This document shows positions 8,768 through 18,022 of a DNA stretch of 64,000 nt, in pieces. Each line of letters begins with the position of its first letter. Position 1 is the first letter of the stretch. The position numbers and the translations under genes are program-made. Source of the stretch: Pseudaquabacterium pictum (GTDB lineage Bacteria; Pseudomonadota; Gammaproteobacteria; Burkholderiales; Burkholderiaceae_C); contig NZ_BJCL01000007.1 of assembly GCF_005403045.1 (NCBI RefSeq), forward strand, positions 1-64,000. The letters run 5' to 3'. The notes beneath the pieces are model-generated. The model saw nothing but the letters and a program-made list of their open reading frames with translations. It was not told the origin of the DNA and ran no database searches.

Positions 8768-9724
8768 TCAGGCGATGGCTTTGTGAAACTCCTGCTCGAC
8801 CTGGGCGACCAGCGCCTCCACGGTCTGCACCTGCTGCACGCCGCTGACGCTGTGGCCGGCGCTCCAGATGTCGCGCCAGCGGCGCGGCCCTTCGCTGGCG
8901 TTGCCGTGGCTGCTGCCGCCGAACATCTGCGCTGCCGAGTTGGGCGTCACCGTCTCGTCCAGCGTGGCCGGGTCCAGCCCGGCGCGCTGGATGGACGGCA
9001 CCAGCATGCTGGTGGGCAGGCCGGTGAAGGCGCGGGTGAGCAGCACGTCGTCGATGCTGGCCTCGACCAGCATGCCGCGGTAGGCGTCGGGCGCCAGGCT
9101 CTCGCGGGTGGCGATGAAGCGGGTGCCCATGTAGCCCAGGTCGCAGCCCAACACCTGGGCAGCGCGCAGCGCCACGCCGTCGCTGATGCCGCCGGCCAGC
9201 ACGATGGGGCCGTCGTATTCCTGCCGCAGCGCGCGGACGAAGGCCATGCCGTTGAGCCAGCCGGTCTGACCGCCGGCGCCTGCGCTCAGCAGCACCAGGC
9301 CGTCGGCACCGGCGGCAATCGCCTTGCGGGCATGGGCCAGCGTGGCCACATCGGCCAGCACCAGGCAGCCGATGGCATGCAGCGCCGGCACCGCCGCGGC
9401 CGGCGAGCCCACGCTGGTGATCACCAGCTCGACCTGGTGGCGCACCAGGCAGGCCAGGTCATCGGCCATGCGGGGCGAGCGCATGATGAGATTCGGGCAG
9501 AACGGCGCAGCTTCTTCCGGCGCGGCGAACAGCCGGGCGCGGATCTCGGTCAGCCACTGGTCCAGCTGCTCGGGCGTGCGGGCGTTGGCAGTGGGAAAGG
9601 CGCCGATCACGCCGTTGCGGCAGGCGGCCACCACCAGATCGACGCCCGAGACGTTGAGCATGGGCGCGGCGATCAGCGGCAGGCGCAGCCGGCGGGTGAT
9701 GTGGTCAGGCAGGCGGTGTGTCAT
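8768..9724 (-). CDS. Nitronate monooxygenase / NPD-type flavoprotein
   Basis: A 318-residue FMN-dependent TIM-barrel enzyme of the 2-nitropropane dioxygenase family. It begins with LRLPLIAAPMLNVSG, the family start, and carries the FMN-phosphate region in AGADGLVLLSAGAGGQTG and LAGGISDGVALRAAQVLGCD. Members oxidise alkyl nitronates, but many homologues beside acyl-CoA genes act on other substrates or are uncharacterised. The ATG at 9724 was preferred over an in-frame GTG two codons earlier. It sits between two acyl-CoA ligases on the same strand with short spacers, which suggests a shared role in one catabolic unit. Confidence 0.85.
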   Translation of the reverse strand: MTHRLPDHITRRLRLPLIAAPMLNVSGVDLVVAACRNGVIGAFPTANARTPEQLDQWLTEIRARLFAAPEEAAPFCPNLIMRSPRMADDLACLVRHQVELVITSVGSPAAAVPALHAIGCLVLADVATLAHARKAIAAGADGLVLLSAGAGGQTGWLNGMAFVRALRQEYDGPIVLAGGISDGVALRAAQVLGCDLGYMGTRFIATRESLAPDAYRGMLVEASIDDVLLTRAFTGLPTSMLVPSIQRAGLDPATLDETVTPNSAAQMFGGSSHGNASEGPRRWRDIWSAGHSVSGVQQVQTVEALVAQVEQEFHKAIA

Positions 9725-9730
9725 GCGCAC

Positions 9731-11284
9731 TCAATTGACGTTGCGGGTCTTGCCCGCCCAGAACGGCGCGCGCAGGTCCACCTTCAGCACCTTGCCGGCG
9801 GCCGACAGCGGCAGCGCCTCACGGAACTCGACACTGCGCGGGCACTTGTAGCCGGCGATCAGCGTGCGGCAATGCGCCTGCAGTTCGGCCTCGGTCAGCG
9901 TGGCGCCGGGGCGCAGCACCACCACCGCATGCACCCGCTCGCCCCAGCGCTCGTCGGGCACGCCGATCACCGCCGCCATGCTGACCTGCGGCAGCTGGGT
10001 GATCGCGTTCTCGACCTCGGCGGAGTACACGTTCTCGCCGCCGCTGACGATCATGTCCTTGATGCGATCGACGACATAGAAAAAGCCGTCGGCATCCATG
10101 CGGCCACCGTCGCCGGTGTGCATCCAGCCGCCGCGCAGCGCCTCGGCGCTGAGTGCGGGCTGGCCCCAGTAGCCCTGCATCACCAGCGGGCCGCGCACCA
10201 CGATCTCGCCCACCGTGCCCGGCGGCACCGGGTTGTCGTCGGCATCGACGATGCGCACCTCGGCGATCGGCACCGCGCGGCCCACCGAGCGCAGCCGCTC
10301 CGGAGGCTGCCCTTGCGCATGGCACCAGGCTGGCAGCGCGCTGACCACCGGCGCCAGCTCGGTCATGCCGTAGAGCTGACAGAAGCCGGCCGCGGGCAGC
10401 GCCTGCCGCGCGCGGTTCAGCAGCGCCTCGTCGATGGGCGAGGCGCCGTACAGCACGCACTGCAGGCTGCTGGTGTCGAACTCGGCGAAGCGCGGATGCT
10501 CGACCAGGCGCTTGAGCATGGTGGGCACCAGGAAGGTCTCGGTGCCGCGCTCCTCGGCAATCGCCTGCAGCACCGGCAGCTCGTCGAAGCCGGGCAGCAC
10601 CACCTGGCGCGCCAGCCGCTGCACGATCTGCAGCACCAGGGCCATGCCGCCGACATGGAACATCGGCGCGCAGTGGATGCCCACGCTGTCGATGGGCCGC
10701 GGCGCCGCCTGGTTGGCGCTGAGCGCATTGATGACCAGGCTGGCATGGCTGTGCATCACGCCCTTGGGCCGGCCGGTGGTGCCGCCGGTGTAGAGCACCG
10801 CGGCCAGGTCCTGGCCACCGCGCAGGGCATCAGGCACCGGCATGGCGGCATCCACCAGCGCGGGCCCATCGATGAAGCCATCCGGCGCCGGGCCATCGCC
10901 CCAGTGCACCAGTTGCTGCAGGCTGCGGCTGCGGTCCTTCAGGCCGCCGACGACGCCATGGAAGTGGGCATCGACCAGCAGGATGCGGGTGTCGCAATCA
11001 TCCAGCGAGTAGGCGATCTCGGCCGCGCTCCAGCGCATGTTGACCGGGTTGACCACGCCGCCGGCCCACCACACCGCGTGGAAGAAGACGACGTAGTGGT
11101 CGCTGTTCATGCCCAGCATGCCGACCCGGTCGCCGGGCTGCAGCCCCAGCTGCTGCAGCACCGCGGCCAGGCGTGCCACGCGGTCGGCGAACTGGCCCCA
11201 GGTCCAGCGGCGGCCGGCACAGGCCAGGGCCTCGGCCTGCGGGCATTCGACCAGTGCCTTGTGCAGTGGCTGGGTGAGGTTCAT
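9731..11284 (-). CDS. Acyl-CoA synthetase (AMP-binding family)
   Basis: A 517-residue ANL ligase. Motifs are YTGGTTGRPKGVMHS (ATP loop), YGMTELAPV (adenine pocket), DRIKDMIVSGGENVYSAEVE (hinge) and the C-terminal SAAGKVLKVDLRAPFWAG with the catalytic lysine. The start MNLTQPL at 11284 matches where family similarity begins. The tail resembles that of the ligase at 7189-8748, indicating an old duplication. It is the first gene of a probable minus-strand run (ligase, nitronate monooxygenase, ligase, Bug receptor). The acid that is activated is unknown. Confidence 0.9.
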   Translation of the reverse strand: MNLTQPLHKALVECPQAEALACAGRRWTWGQFADRVARLAAVLQQLGLQPGDRVGMLGMNSDHYVVFFHAVWWAGGVVNPVNMRWSAAEIAYSLDDCDTRILLVDAHFHGVVGGLKDRSRSLQQLVHWGDGPAPDGFIDGPALVDAAMPVPDALRGGQDLAAVLYTGGTTGRPKGVMHSHASLVINALSANQAAPRPIDSVGIHCAPMFHVGGMALVLQIVQRLARQVVLPGFDELPVLQAIAEERGTETFLVPTMLKRLVEHPRFAEFDTSSLQCVLYGASPIDEALLNRARQALPAAGFCQLYGMTELAPVVSALPAWCHAQGQPPERLRSVGRAVPIAEVRIVDADDNPVPPGTVGEIVVRGPLVMQGYWGQPALSAEALRGGWMHTGDGGRMDADGFFYVVDRIKDMIVSGGENVYSAEVENAITQLPQVSMAAVIGVPDERWGERVHAVVVLRPGATLTEAELQAHCRTLIAGYKCPRSVEFREALPLSAAGKVLKVDLRAPFWAGKTRNVN

Positions 11285-11495
11285 CGGAAGGGGTGCCAGC
11301 TGCGTGCGACGGACTTGGTTGGCGTGGATCGTAGGCAGCCGCTGCAAGCCGCCTCAATCGTCGCTTCGGACGATGTTGGCGGGCTCGGGTACACCCTTAG
11401 CATCGTCACCGTGTCCCCGCGGGCCGGCCAGTTGTGAGCCGGCTCTTTTGTTTCCACGACCGACGGCCGCTTCCGGCCAGGAGAGTTCTGTTTCC

Positions 11496-12710
11496 ATGTT
11501 CCCCGTGTCCCCTGTTTCCCGCCGTCTTGCCCTGGCAGCGGCCATCGCCCTGAGCCTACCCCTCGCCGCCACGGCGCAGAAGAAGTACGACACCGGCGCC
11601 TCCGACAAGGAGATCCTGATCGGCAACACCGTGCCCTACAGCGGCCCCGCGTCGGCCTACGGCACCGTGGGCAAGGCCATGGCCGCGGTGTTCGACAAGG
11701 TCAATGCCGAAGGCGGCGTCAACGGCCGCAAGATCAAGTTCATCAGCCTGGACGACGGCTACAACCCGGCCAAGACGGTGGAGCAGGTGCGCAAGCTGGT
11801 CGAGGAAGAGGAAGTGCTGCTGATGCTGTCGCCGCTGGGCACGGCGCAGAACACCGCGGTGCACAAGTACATGAACCAGAAGAAGGTGCCGCACCTGTTC
11901 CTGAACACCGGCGCCAACAAGTGGGGCGACCCGAAGAACTTCCCCTGGACCATGGGCTTCATCCCCTCGTACTACACCGAGGGCAAGGCGTTTGCGAAGC
12001 ACATCCTGGCGACCAGGCCGAATGCCAAGGTGGGCGTGCTGTTCCAGAACGACGACTTCGGCAAGGACTACCTGAAGGGCGTGCTCGAGGGCCTGGGCGA
12101 CAAGGCCAAGACCATGGTGGTCAGCCAGCAGAGCTACGAGGTCAGCGACACCACCATCGACAGCCAGGTGCTGTCGCTCAAGGGCAGCGGCGCCGACACC
12201 TTCGTCAACATCACCACGCCCAAGTTCGCGGCCCAGGCCATCCGCCGCGCGGCGGAATCGGGCTGGAAGCCGACGCAATACTTGGTGAGCGTGTCGACCT
12301 CGGTCACCTCGGTGCTCAAGCCCGCGGGCTTCGAGAACGGCCAGGGCGTGATCTCGTCGGCCTACCTGCGTGATCCGTCGGACCCGTCGCACCACGGCAG
12401 CAAGGAATATCAAGACTACGCCGCGACGATCAAGAAGTACTACCCCAGCGGTGACGTGGCCGACAGCCTGAACGCCAACGGCTACAGCATCGCCCAGGCC
12501 ATGGTGGAGGTGCTGAAGAAGGCCGGCGACAACCTGACGCGCGACAACATCATGAAGATCGCCGCCAACCTGAACACGACGCTGCCGATGCTGGCCCCCG
12601 GCATCACGCTGCGCACCACGCCGGACGATTTCTATCCGGTCTCGCAGCTGCAGCTGACCAAGTTCGCCGGCCAGCGCTTCGAGCCGTTCGGCCCGGTCAT
12701 CGACCGCTAG
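11496..12710 (+). CDS. ABC transporter substrate-binding protein, branched-chain amino acid (LivK-like) type
   Basis: A 404-residue type I periplasmic binding protein. The signal peptide spans residues 1-29 (RRLALAAAIALSLPLAATAQ). The mature region has ILIGNTVPYSGPASAYGTVG, typical of Peripla_BP_6 receptors, plus LFQNDDFGKDYLKG and NANGYSIAQAMVEVLK. This large LivK class often binds aromatic or other hydrophobic acids rather than leucine. AGGAGAG precedes the ATG. No livHMGF genes are adjacent, so it must share membrane components encoded elsewhere. Its position divergent to an acyl-CoA ligase suggests it may capture that enzyme's substrate. Confidence 0.88.
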   Translation: MFPVSPVSRRLALAAAIALSLPLAATAQKKYDTGASDKEILIGNTVPYSGPASAYGTVGKAMAAVFDKVNAEGGVNGRKIKFISLDDGYNPAKTVEQVRKLVEEEEVLLMLSPLGTAQNTAVHKYMNQKKVPHLFLNTGANKWGDPKNFPWTMGFIPSYYTEGKAFAKHILATRPNAKVGVLFQNDDFGKDYLKGVLEGLGDKAKTMVVSQQSYEVSDTTIDSQVLSLKGSGADTFVNITTPKFAAQAIRRAAESGWKPTQYLVSVSTSVTSVLKPAGFENGQGVISSAYLRDPSDPSHHGSKEYQDYAATIKKYYPSGDVADSLNANGYSIAQAMVEVLKKAGDNLTRDNIMKIAANLNTTLPMLAPGITLRTTPDDFYPVSQLQLTKFAGQRFEPFGPVIDR

Positions 12711-13840
12711 ACCCGCAGGTCGAAGCCCGCCTCGGCCAGCACCTGGCCGTTGATGCGCACATCCACCACATGCGCACCCGGGTGGTAGCGGCGGGTGGTG
12801 ATCGGCTTGATCGCATGGCGCTTGACCAGCTGGCGCGCCTCGCCGGGCGCCAGGTCGAGCACCCAGCCCTTGAACACCTTGGGCGTGGTGTGGCCGCCAG
12901 CCTTGACATGGTGCACCGCATAGTCGATGGCCAGGCGCTGCGGGGTGCGGGCGGTGGATTGCATATCGAGCGTGAGCGTCAGCGCTTCGCCGACGGCCAG
13001 CGCCGCGGGTGACAGCGCCAGCTCCACCCGGCCGCGGAAGGCCGCGCCCAGGCCCCAGGCGGCCAGCACCGCGGCATCCCCCGCCTTCACCAGGCCGCGG
13101 CTGGCATGGCGCAGCAGTGCGCTGCGCTCGGCGCCGGCGCCGGGCAGGTGGATGGCCAGCCAGTCGGCCACCAGCGCCGGGTGGTCCTTGGCAATGTCGT
13201 TGAGGTGGTTGGCCACGCTGCGGCGCACATAGGCACTGGCGTCGTCCTGCAACTGCTGCAGCCAGGGCAGCGTGGGCGACGGATCGGCCACCAGGGCCTG
13301 CAGCCGCAGGCCCCAGGGCAGGCGCGGCCGGCTGCCCTCACTGACCAGGCGGCGCACATGGGCGCTGGGGTGGGCCAGCCAGCCGCCCACGGTGGCGAAG
13401 GTCACCGCCGGCTGTCGCACGAAGAACGGCCGGATCGCGAACTCGGCCGTCAGCCGCTGCGTCATCGCCTGCAGCGCGGCCAGGCCACGTTCCGGTGCGG
13501 CATCCACCGCCAGCAGCGCCACCGCCTCGGTCAGCGGCCACACCGGCCAGCCGGCCAGGCCGGCGTTGCTGGTGCGCAGGCTGCCCAGGTCATCCCCCTC
13601 GCCCGGCGGGCCCAGGCTGGCCTCCAGGATGCCGCAGGCGCGGTCGGCATCGGCCGGCAGGTGGGCCACCAGGGCCTGCGCCACCTGCATGACCCGGGCC
13701 TTGAGCTCCAGGCCGTCCAGCCCGGCCAGCGCCTGCGCGCGGAAGCCGGCGGCATCAAAGCCGCGCCAGCCACGCTGCACATGCGCGGCGATGGCCTGCA
13801 CCGCCGCCGCATCGATCAGGTTCTTGAAGGGCTCGGCCAT
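12707..13840 (-). CDS. alkC: AlkC-type DNA alkylation repair glycosylase
   Basis: A 377-residue HEAT-like-repeat DNA glycosylase that should remove cationic alkylated bases (3-methyladenine, 3-methylcytosine in characterised AlkC enzymes). The start MAEPFKNLID and the repeats containing ELKARVMQVAQAL and SAYVRRSVANHLNDIAKDHP are typical of AlkC rather than AlkD. The last roughly 95 residues (from about VELALSPAALAVGEAL) look like the Ig-like C-terminal domain described for one AlkC subgroup. The gene converges on the LivK-like gene with a 4-bp overlap of the stops. No other repair genes are nearby. Confidence 0.82.
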   Translation of the reverse strand: MAEPFKNLIDAAAVQAIAAHVQRGWRGFDAAGFRAQALAGLDGLELKARVMQVAQALVAHLPADADRACGILEASLGPPGEGDDLGSLRTSNAGLAGWPVWPLTEAVALLAVDAAPERGLAALQAMTQRLTAEFAIRPFFVRQPAVTFATVGGWLAHPSAHVRRLVSEGSRPRLPWGLRLQALVADPSPTLPWLQQLQDDASAYVRRSVANHLNDIAKDHPALVADWLAIHLPGAGAERSALLRHASRGLVKAGDAAVLAAWGLGAAFRGRVELALSPAALAVGEALTLTLDMQSTARTPQRLAIDYAVHHVKAGGHTTPKVFKGWVLDLAPGEARQLVKRHAIKPITTRRYHPGAHVVDVRINGQVLAEAGFDLRV

Positions 13841-13904
13841 GCGCACAGCATAAGACCGGTGCTGCGCACCACTTCCAGGCACCACCCCGCCAATTCACCC
13901 CGAA

Positions 13905-13990
13905 TTGGTGCATACAGCGCGCACCAAGCAAGGCATGCCGCTTGCTTGATTTGGTGCATCAAGCCGCGCCTTGGTGCGATCGATGCACAA
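13905..13990. promoter_or_regulatory. Clustered TTGGTGC half-sites upstream of the ammonium transporter
   Basis: TTGGTGC occurs at 13905-13911, 13951-13957 and 13971-13977, and its reverse complement GCACCAA at 13921-13927. The first pair forms a 7-9-7 inverted repeat, and the last half-site faces a GCAC at 13986. The core GGTGC/GCACC is that of NtrC-type nitrogen-control sites, but the spacing is not the classical one, so the binding protein is uncertain. Confidence 0.4.
13931..13946 (+). promoter_or_regulatory. Sigma-54-like promoter of amt
   Basis: The segment has GG at 13932-13933 and GC at 13944-13945, the exact 10-bp spacing of -24/-12 promoters. The surrounding bases GGCATG and TTGCT fit the GGCACG/TTGCW consensus apart from one position. 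It lies about 75 bp before the chosen amt start and among the TTGGTGC half-sites, as expected for a nitrogen-limited gene. Confidence 0.5.
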
Positions 13991-14021
13991 CAGCGGCACA
14001 ACAACTGTCGAGGAGACTGCT

Positions 14022-15224
14022 GTGGAAGCGATCGCCCAGGGCGCCGATGCCCTGTTCATCCTGCTGGGCGCCATCATGGTGCTGGCCATGCATGCGGGCT
14101 TTGCCTTCCTGGAGCTGGGCACGGTGCGCAAGAAGAACCAGGTCAATGCCCTGGTCAAGATCCTGGTCGACTTCGCGGTGTCGACCATCGCCTACTTCTT
14201 CGTCGGCTACCTGGTGGCCTACGGCACCGGCTTCATGATCGGTGCCGAGACGCTGGCGCAGAAGAACGGCTACGAGCTGGTGAAGTTCTTCTTCCTGCTC
14301 ACCTTCGCGGCGGCCATCCCGGCGATCGTGTCGGGCGGCATTGCCGAGCGGGCGCGCTTCGGCCCGCAGCTGATCGCCACCGCGGTGCTGGTGGGCCTGG
14401 TGTACCCGCTGTTCGAGGGCGTGGTGTGGAACCAGCGCTTCGGCATCCAGGCCTGGCTGAAGGCCACCACCGGCGCCGAGTTCCATGACTTCGCCGGCAG
14501 CGTGGTGGTGCATGCGGTGGGCGGCTGGATCGGCCTGGCCGCGGTGCTGCTGCTGGGCGCACGCGCCGGCCGCTACCGGCGCGACGGCAACATCAGCGCC
14601 CATCCGCCGTCGTCCATCCCCTTCCTGGCGCTGGGCGCCTGGATCCTGGCGGTGGGCTGGTTCGGCTTCAACGTGATGAGCGCGCAGACCGTGGCCAAGA
14701 TCAGCGGCCTGGTGGCCGTCAACTCGCTGATGGCCATGGTGGGCGGCACCCTGGTGGCGGTGCTGATGGGCAGGAACGACCCCGGCTTCGCCTACAACGG
14801 CCCGCTGGCCGGCCTGGTGGCCGTGTGCGCCGGCTCCGACGTGATGCACCCGGCCGGCGCGCTGGTGGTGGGCGGCGTGGCCGGCGCCATCTTCGTGGCC
14901 ATGTTCACCCTGACGCAGAACCGCTGGAAGATCGACGACGTGCTGGGCGTGTGGCCGCTGCACGGCCTGTGTGGTGCCTGGGGCGGCGTGGCCTGCGGCA
15001 TCTTCGGCAGCACGGCGCTGGGCGGCCTGGGCGGGGTGAGCCTGGGCGCGCAGCTGATCGGCACGGTGCTGGGCGTGGCCTGGGCGCTGGTGGGCGGCTT
15101 CGCCGTCTACGGCCTGCTGAAGGTGACGATGGGCCTGCGGCTGAGCGCCGAGGAGGAATACGACGGCGCCGACCTGTCGATCCACCGCATCGGCGCCACG
15201 CCCGACCGCGAGGTGAGCTGGTAG
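14022..15224 (+). CDS. amtB: Ammonium transporter (Amt/Mep/Rh family)
   Basis: A 400-residue inner-membrane ammonium channel with about 11 hydrophobic segments. The twin pore histidines are visible in VVVHAVGGWIG and WPLHGLCGAWG; GMSGG-type gates are not obvious. GTG at 14022 was chosen as start because AGGAG (14011-14015) is correctly spaced before it; an ATG at 13983 in the same frame lacks such a site. Unlike most bacterial amt genes it has no adjacent glnK (PII) gene. The upstream region carries a sigma-54-like promoter and repeated TTGGTGC sites, consistent with induction under nitrogen limitation. Confidence 0.9.
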   Translation: MEAIAQGADALFILLGAIMVLAMHAGFAFLELGTVRKKNQVNALVKILVDFAVSTIAYFFVGYLVAYGTGFMIGAETLAQKNGYELVKFFFLLTFAAAIPAIVSGGIAERARFGPQLIATAVLVGLVYPLFEGVVWNQRFGIQAWLKATTGAEFHDFAGSVVVHAVGGWIGLAAVLLLGARAGRYRRDGNISAHPPSSIPFLALGAWILAVGWFGFNVMSAQTVAKISGLVAVNSLMAMVGGTLVAVLMGRNDPGFAYNGPLAGLVAVCAGSDVMHPAGALVVGGVAGAIFVAMFTLTQNRWKIDDVLGVWPLHGLCGAWGGVACGIFGSTALGGLGGVSLGAQLIGTVLGVAWALVGGFAVYGLLKVTMGLRLSAEEEYDGADLSIHRIGATPDREVSW

Positions 15225-15291
15225 GCACCGCCGCGGCGGGTGCGATCATGGTGGCGGGCCCGCGCCGGGCCTGCCCTGCCACCGCCGCACC

Positions 15292-16263
15292 ATGCTGATC
15301 CTGGATGCCGAAGCCACCCGCGCCGCCCTGCCCTTCGACCGGCTGATCCCGGCGCTGCGCACGCTGTTCGCCACCGGCTGCGACGTGCCGCCCCGGCATG
15401 TGCACACCGTGCCGGCACCCGGCGGCGGCTTCACCTCGCTGATCATGCCGGCCTGGGTGCCGGGCGTCTGCTACGGCGTGAAGACGGTCAACGTGGCGCC
15501 GCACAACGCCGCCCACGGCCTGCCCGGCCTGCACAGCACCTACCTGCTCTACAGCGCCGCCACCGGCGCACCGCTGGCCTGGCTGAACGGCGACCAGATC
15601 ACCGCCCGCCGCACGGCGGCGGCCTCGGCGCTGGCGGCGTCGTTCCTGGCCCGCGCCGATGCCCGCCACCTGCTGCTGGTGGGCGCCGGCCAGGTGGCGC
15701 GCCTGCTGCCCGCGGCCTACCGGGTGGTGCGGCCGATCGACCGGGTGACGGTCTGGGCGCGGTCGGCCGACAGCGCCCGCGTCCTGGCAGAACAGCTGCG
15801 CGCCGACGGTTTCGACGCCCACCCCACCGCCGACCTGCCTGCCGCCGTGGCACGGGCCGACGTGGTCAGCTGCGCCACGCTGGCCACCGCGCCGCTGGTG
15901 CAGGGCGCCTGGCTGCAGCCGGGCAGCCACCTCGACCTGATCGGCAGCTTCACCCCGGCGATGCGCGAGGCCGACGACGCCTGCTTCGCCGGCGCGGCGC
16001 TGTACGTCGACACCGACGAGGCCCTGGCCAAGAGTGGCGACCTGCTCGGCCCGCTGGCGCGCGGCGTCCTCGCTGCCGGCGCGGTGCGCGGCACGCTGGC
16101 CACGCTGTGCGCCGGGCAGGCGGCCGGCCGGCAGGACGCCGCGGCACGCACGGTGTTCAAGTCGGTGGGCACGGCGCTGGAAGACCTGGCCGCCGCCATG
16201 CTGGCCTGCGGCCTCACGCCCGCCGACGGCCCCGGTGGCGGCACCGGCGCGCTGGCCGCCTGA
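15292..16263 (+). CDS. Ornithine cyclodeaminase / mu-crystallin family protein
   Basis: A 323-residue NAD(P)-dependent protein. The substrate-domain lysine lies in YGVKTVNVAP, the link QITARRTAAASALAA is the family signature, and the Rossmann loop is LLLVGAGQVARLL. Family members convert ornithine to proline with loss of ammonia, or reduce cyclic imino acids or make N-alkyl amino acids; the sequence does not decide between them. The start ATG at 15292 begins MLILDAEATRAAL, normal for the family. It follows amt by 67 bp on the same strand, so it may be co-transcribed and linked to nitrogen metabolism. Confidence 0.85.
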   Translation: MLILDAEATRAALPFDRLIPALRTLFATGCDVPPRHVHTVPAPGGGFTSLIMPAWVPGVCYGVKTVNVAPHNAAHGLPGLHSTYLLYSAATGAPLAWLNGDQITARRTAAASALAASFLARADARHLLLVGAGQVARLLPAAYRVVRPIDRVTVWARSADSARVLAEQLRADGFDAHPTADLPAAVARADVVSCATLATAPLVQGAWLQPGSHLDLIGSFTPAMREADDACFAGAALYVDTDEALAKSGDLLGPLARGVLAAGAVRGTLATLCAGQAAGRQDAAARTVFKSVGTALEDLAAAMLACGLTPADGPGGGTGALAA

Positions 16264-16447
16264 AAAAAAATTTCAGCCCCTCCGCCTGTTCACAAGCCTG
16301 TGCACAACCTGGGCGCAAGCCCTGGACAGGCCCTGTGTGGCGGTCTTGTCACCCCTTTGCCTCGGTTTTGAGCAGGCCCGCGGCGCCCCCCCGGATTGGC
16401 CGGCAGGCCCCTTTTCGGCGCCGCCGGCAACCGATAAGCTCCCACGG

Positions 16448-16864
16448 ATGTTGGACCCCGACGACACCGCCATGCGCTCCCGGGGCAGCATCCTGACGGT
16501 GGACGACTGCGCCACCACCCGGGCGCTGCTGGGCGTGCTGCTGGAATCGCTGGGCTACAGCGTGCAGGCGGTGGACAACGGCAGCGACGCGCTCGAAGCC
16601 GCCAGCCGCCAGGCCTTCGACGCCATCGTGCTCGACGTGGAAATGCCCGGCCTCGACGGCATGGCCGTGGGCCGCGCCCTGCGCCAGAACCCCCGCACCG
16701 CCGGCGCCAAGATCGCCATGCACACCGGCCTGGACGAGGCCCAGGTGCGCGCCGGCTTCAGCGGCTACGACGCCTTCGTGTCCAAGGCCGCCAGCCCGCG
16801 CCTGCTGTGCGAGCGGGTGGACGGCCTGGTGCACGGCACGGTGGCCGCCCAGCCGGCCGCCTGA
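16448..16864 (+). CDS. Stand-alone response-regulator receiver domain
   Basis: A 138-residue CheY-like protein without an output domain. The acidic pocket is D19/D20, the phospho-acceptor is Asp63 in VLDVEMPG, the switch residue is Thr93 (MHTG) and the invariant lysine is Lys113 (FVSKAAS). All essential residues are intact, so it should be phosphorylated. No sensor kinase or chemotaxis operon is beside it, so its partner is unknown. The start could also be the ATG at 16471, which would drop seven or eight residues. The 184 bp upstream contain an A-rich run just after the preceding stop and no other gene. Confidence 0.85.
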   Translation: MLDPDDTAMRSRGSILTVDDCATTRALLGVLLESLGYSVQAVDNGSDALEAASRQAFDAIVLDVEMPGLDGMAVGRALRQNPRTAGAKIAMHTGLDEAQVRAGFSGYDAFVSKAASPRLLCERVDGLVHGTVAAQPAA

Positions 16865-16877
16865 CCAGCCGCCGAGC

Positions 16878-17954
16878 TCAGACCGGCACGCCCGCCGCCA
16901 GCGCCTGCACAGTGCGCGCCGCCGGCCAGGCCGGCGCCAGCGCCGCCGATTGCCCGGCCCAGGCCTGCATGCGCTGCACATCGCCATCCACCACCGCCTG
17001 CTGCCGCATGGCCGCGGTCAGCCCCCGCTGCACCGGATAGGGCGCCGGCGGCGGTGCGCCGGGGGCGGCGGCGGCCTGCACATAGCCGGTGGCGATGCCG
17101 CGGCCGGCGCGGCCGCTGAAGGCGCGGGTGAGCCGGGTGTCCTCGGGCGCGGTGGTGGCCAGCGCATCGGCCCAGGCCGGCGGCAGGCCGGCCTCGGGCG
17201 CGCGCAGGAAGCCGGTGCCCACCTGCACCGCGCTGGCGCCCAGCGCCAAGGCCGCCGCCACGCCACGGGCGTCGGCGATGCCCCCGGTGGCCACCACCGG
17301 GATGCGCACCGCATCGGCCACCGCCGGCAGCAGGCTGAACAGGCCGACCTGCTGGGCCTCGGCCAGCGCCGCGTCGAAGCAGCCGCGGTGGCCGCCGGCC
17401 TCCATGCCCTGGGCCACCACCACATCGGCGCCGGCGGCGGCGGCGGCGCGCGCCTCGGCCACCGTGCTGATGTTGGCCCACCAGGCGATGCCGGCCGCCT
17501 TCAGCCGCTGCACGAAGGCCGGCGGGAACAGGCCCATCACCGACGAGACGATGGGCGCCCGGGCGGCCAGCAGCGCCTCGCACTGGGCGGCGAAGTCGGG
17601 CGGGCGGGCATCACCGGCCGCCGGCGTCACAGCCGGGCCCCAGGCAGCGAGGAAGTCGCAGAGCGCCTGCTCATGCGCGGCATCCCGCAACGGCGCCGGA
17701 TCGGGCACCCACAGGTTGATCTGGAACGGCCGGTCGGTGCCTGCACGCACCGCGGCGGCCCAGTCGAGGATGGCCGCTGGCGCCATCAGCAGCGCGCCGC
17801 AGGCGCCCAGGCCGCCGGCCTCGGCCACGGCGATGCTCAGCGCGGGCGGGCAGGCGCCGGCCATCGGCGCCAGCAGGATCGGATGGCGCAGGCCGTGGCG
17901 GTGGCAGAACGCGCGGGCGCGGTCGGCAGGGCTGGTGTGGACGGTGGCGGACAT
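16878..17954 (-). CDS. Nitronate monooxygenase / NPD-type flavoprotein
   Basis: A 358-residue FMN TIM-barrel protein, the second of this family in the window and longer than the copy at 8768-9724. The N-terminal [20 protein letters not shown], the central [14 protein letters not shown] (FMN and catalytic histidine region) and [22 protein letters not shown] are characteristic of class I-like nitronate monooxygenases. It should oxidise nitronates such as propionate-3-nitronate, or a related substrate. The stop codon lies 14 bp from the receiver-domain stop, on the opposite strand. It is separated from the TetR gene by a short spacer and is probably transcribed alone. Confidence 0.88.
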   Translation of the reverse strand: MSATVHTSPADRARAFCHRHGLRHPILLAPMAGACPPALSIAVAEAGGLGACGALLMAPAAILDWAAAVRAGTDRPFQINLWVPDPAPLRDAAHEQALCDFLAAWGPAVTPAAGDARPPDFAAQCEALLAARAPIVSSVMGLFPPAFVQRLKAAGIAWWANISTVAEARAAAAAGADVVVAQGMEAGGHRGCFDAALAEAQQVGLFSLLPAVADAVRIPVVATGGIADARGVAAALALGASAVQVGTGFLRAPEAGLPPAWADALATTAPEDTRLTRAFSGRAGRGIATGYVQAAAAPGAPPPAPYPVQRGLTAAMRQQAVVDGDVQRMQAWAGQSAALAPAWPAARTVQALAAGVPV

Positions 17955-18022
17955 GGCGCAGTTCTACCGCAATCGCCCACGGCCTGGCAGAGCTCGGCCG
18001 CTTCGCCAGGCACAGAGGCTCC

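Noticed and set aside
8750-11437. Open frame of about 895 codons on the plus strand
   Set aside because: It is antisense to the nitronate monooxygenase and acyl-CoA ligase genes, both strongly supported by motifs.
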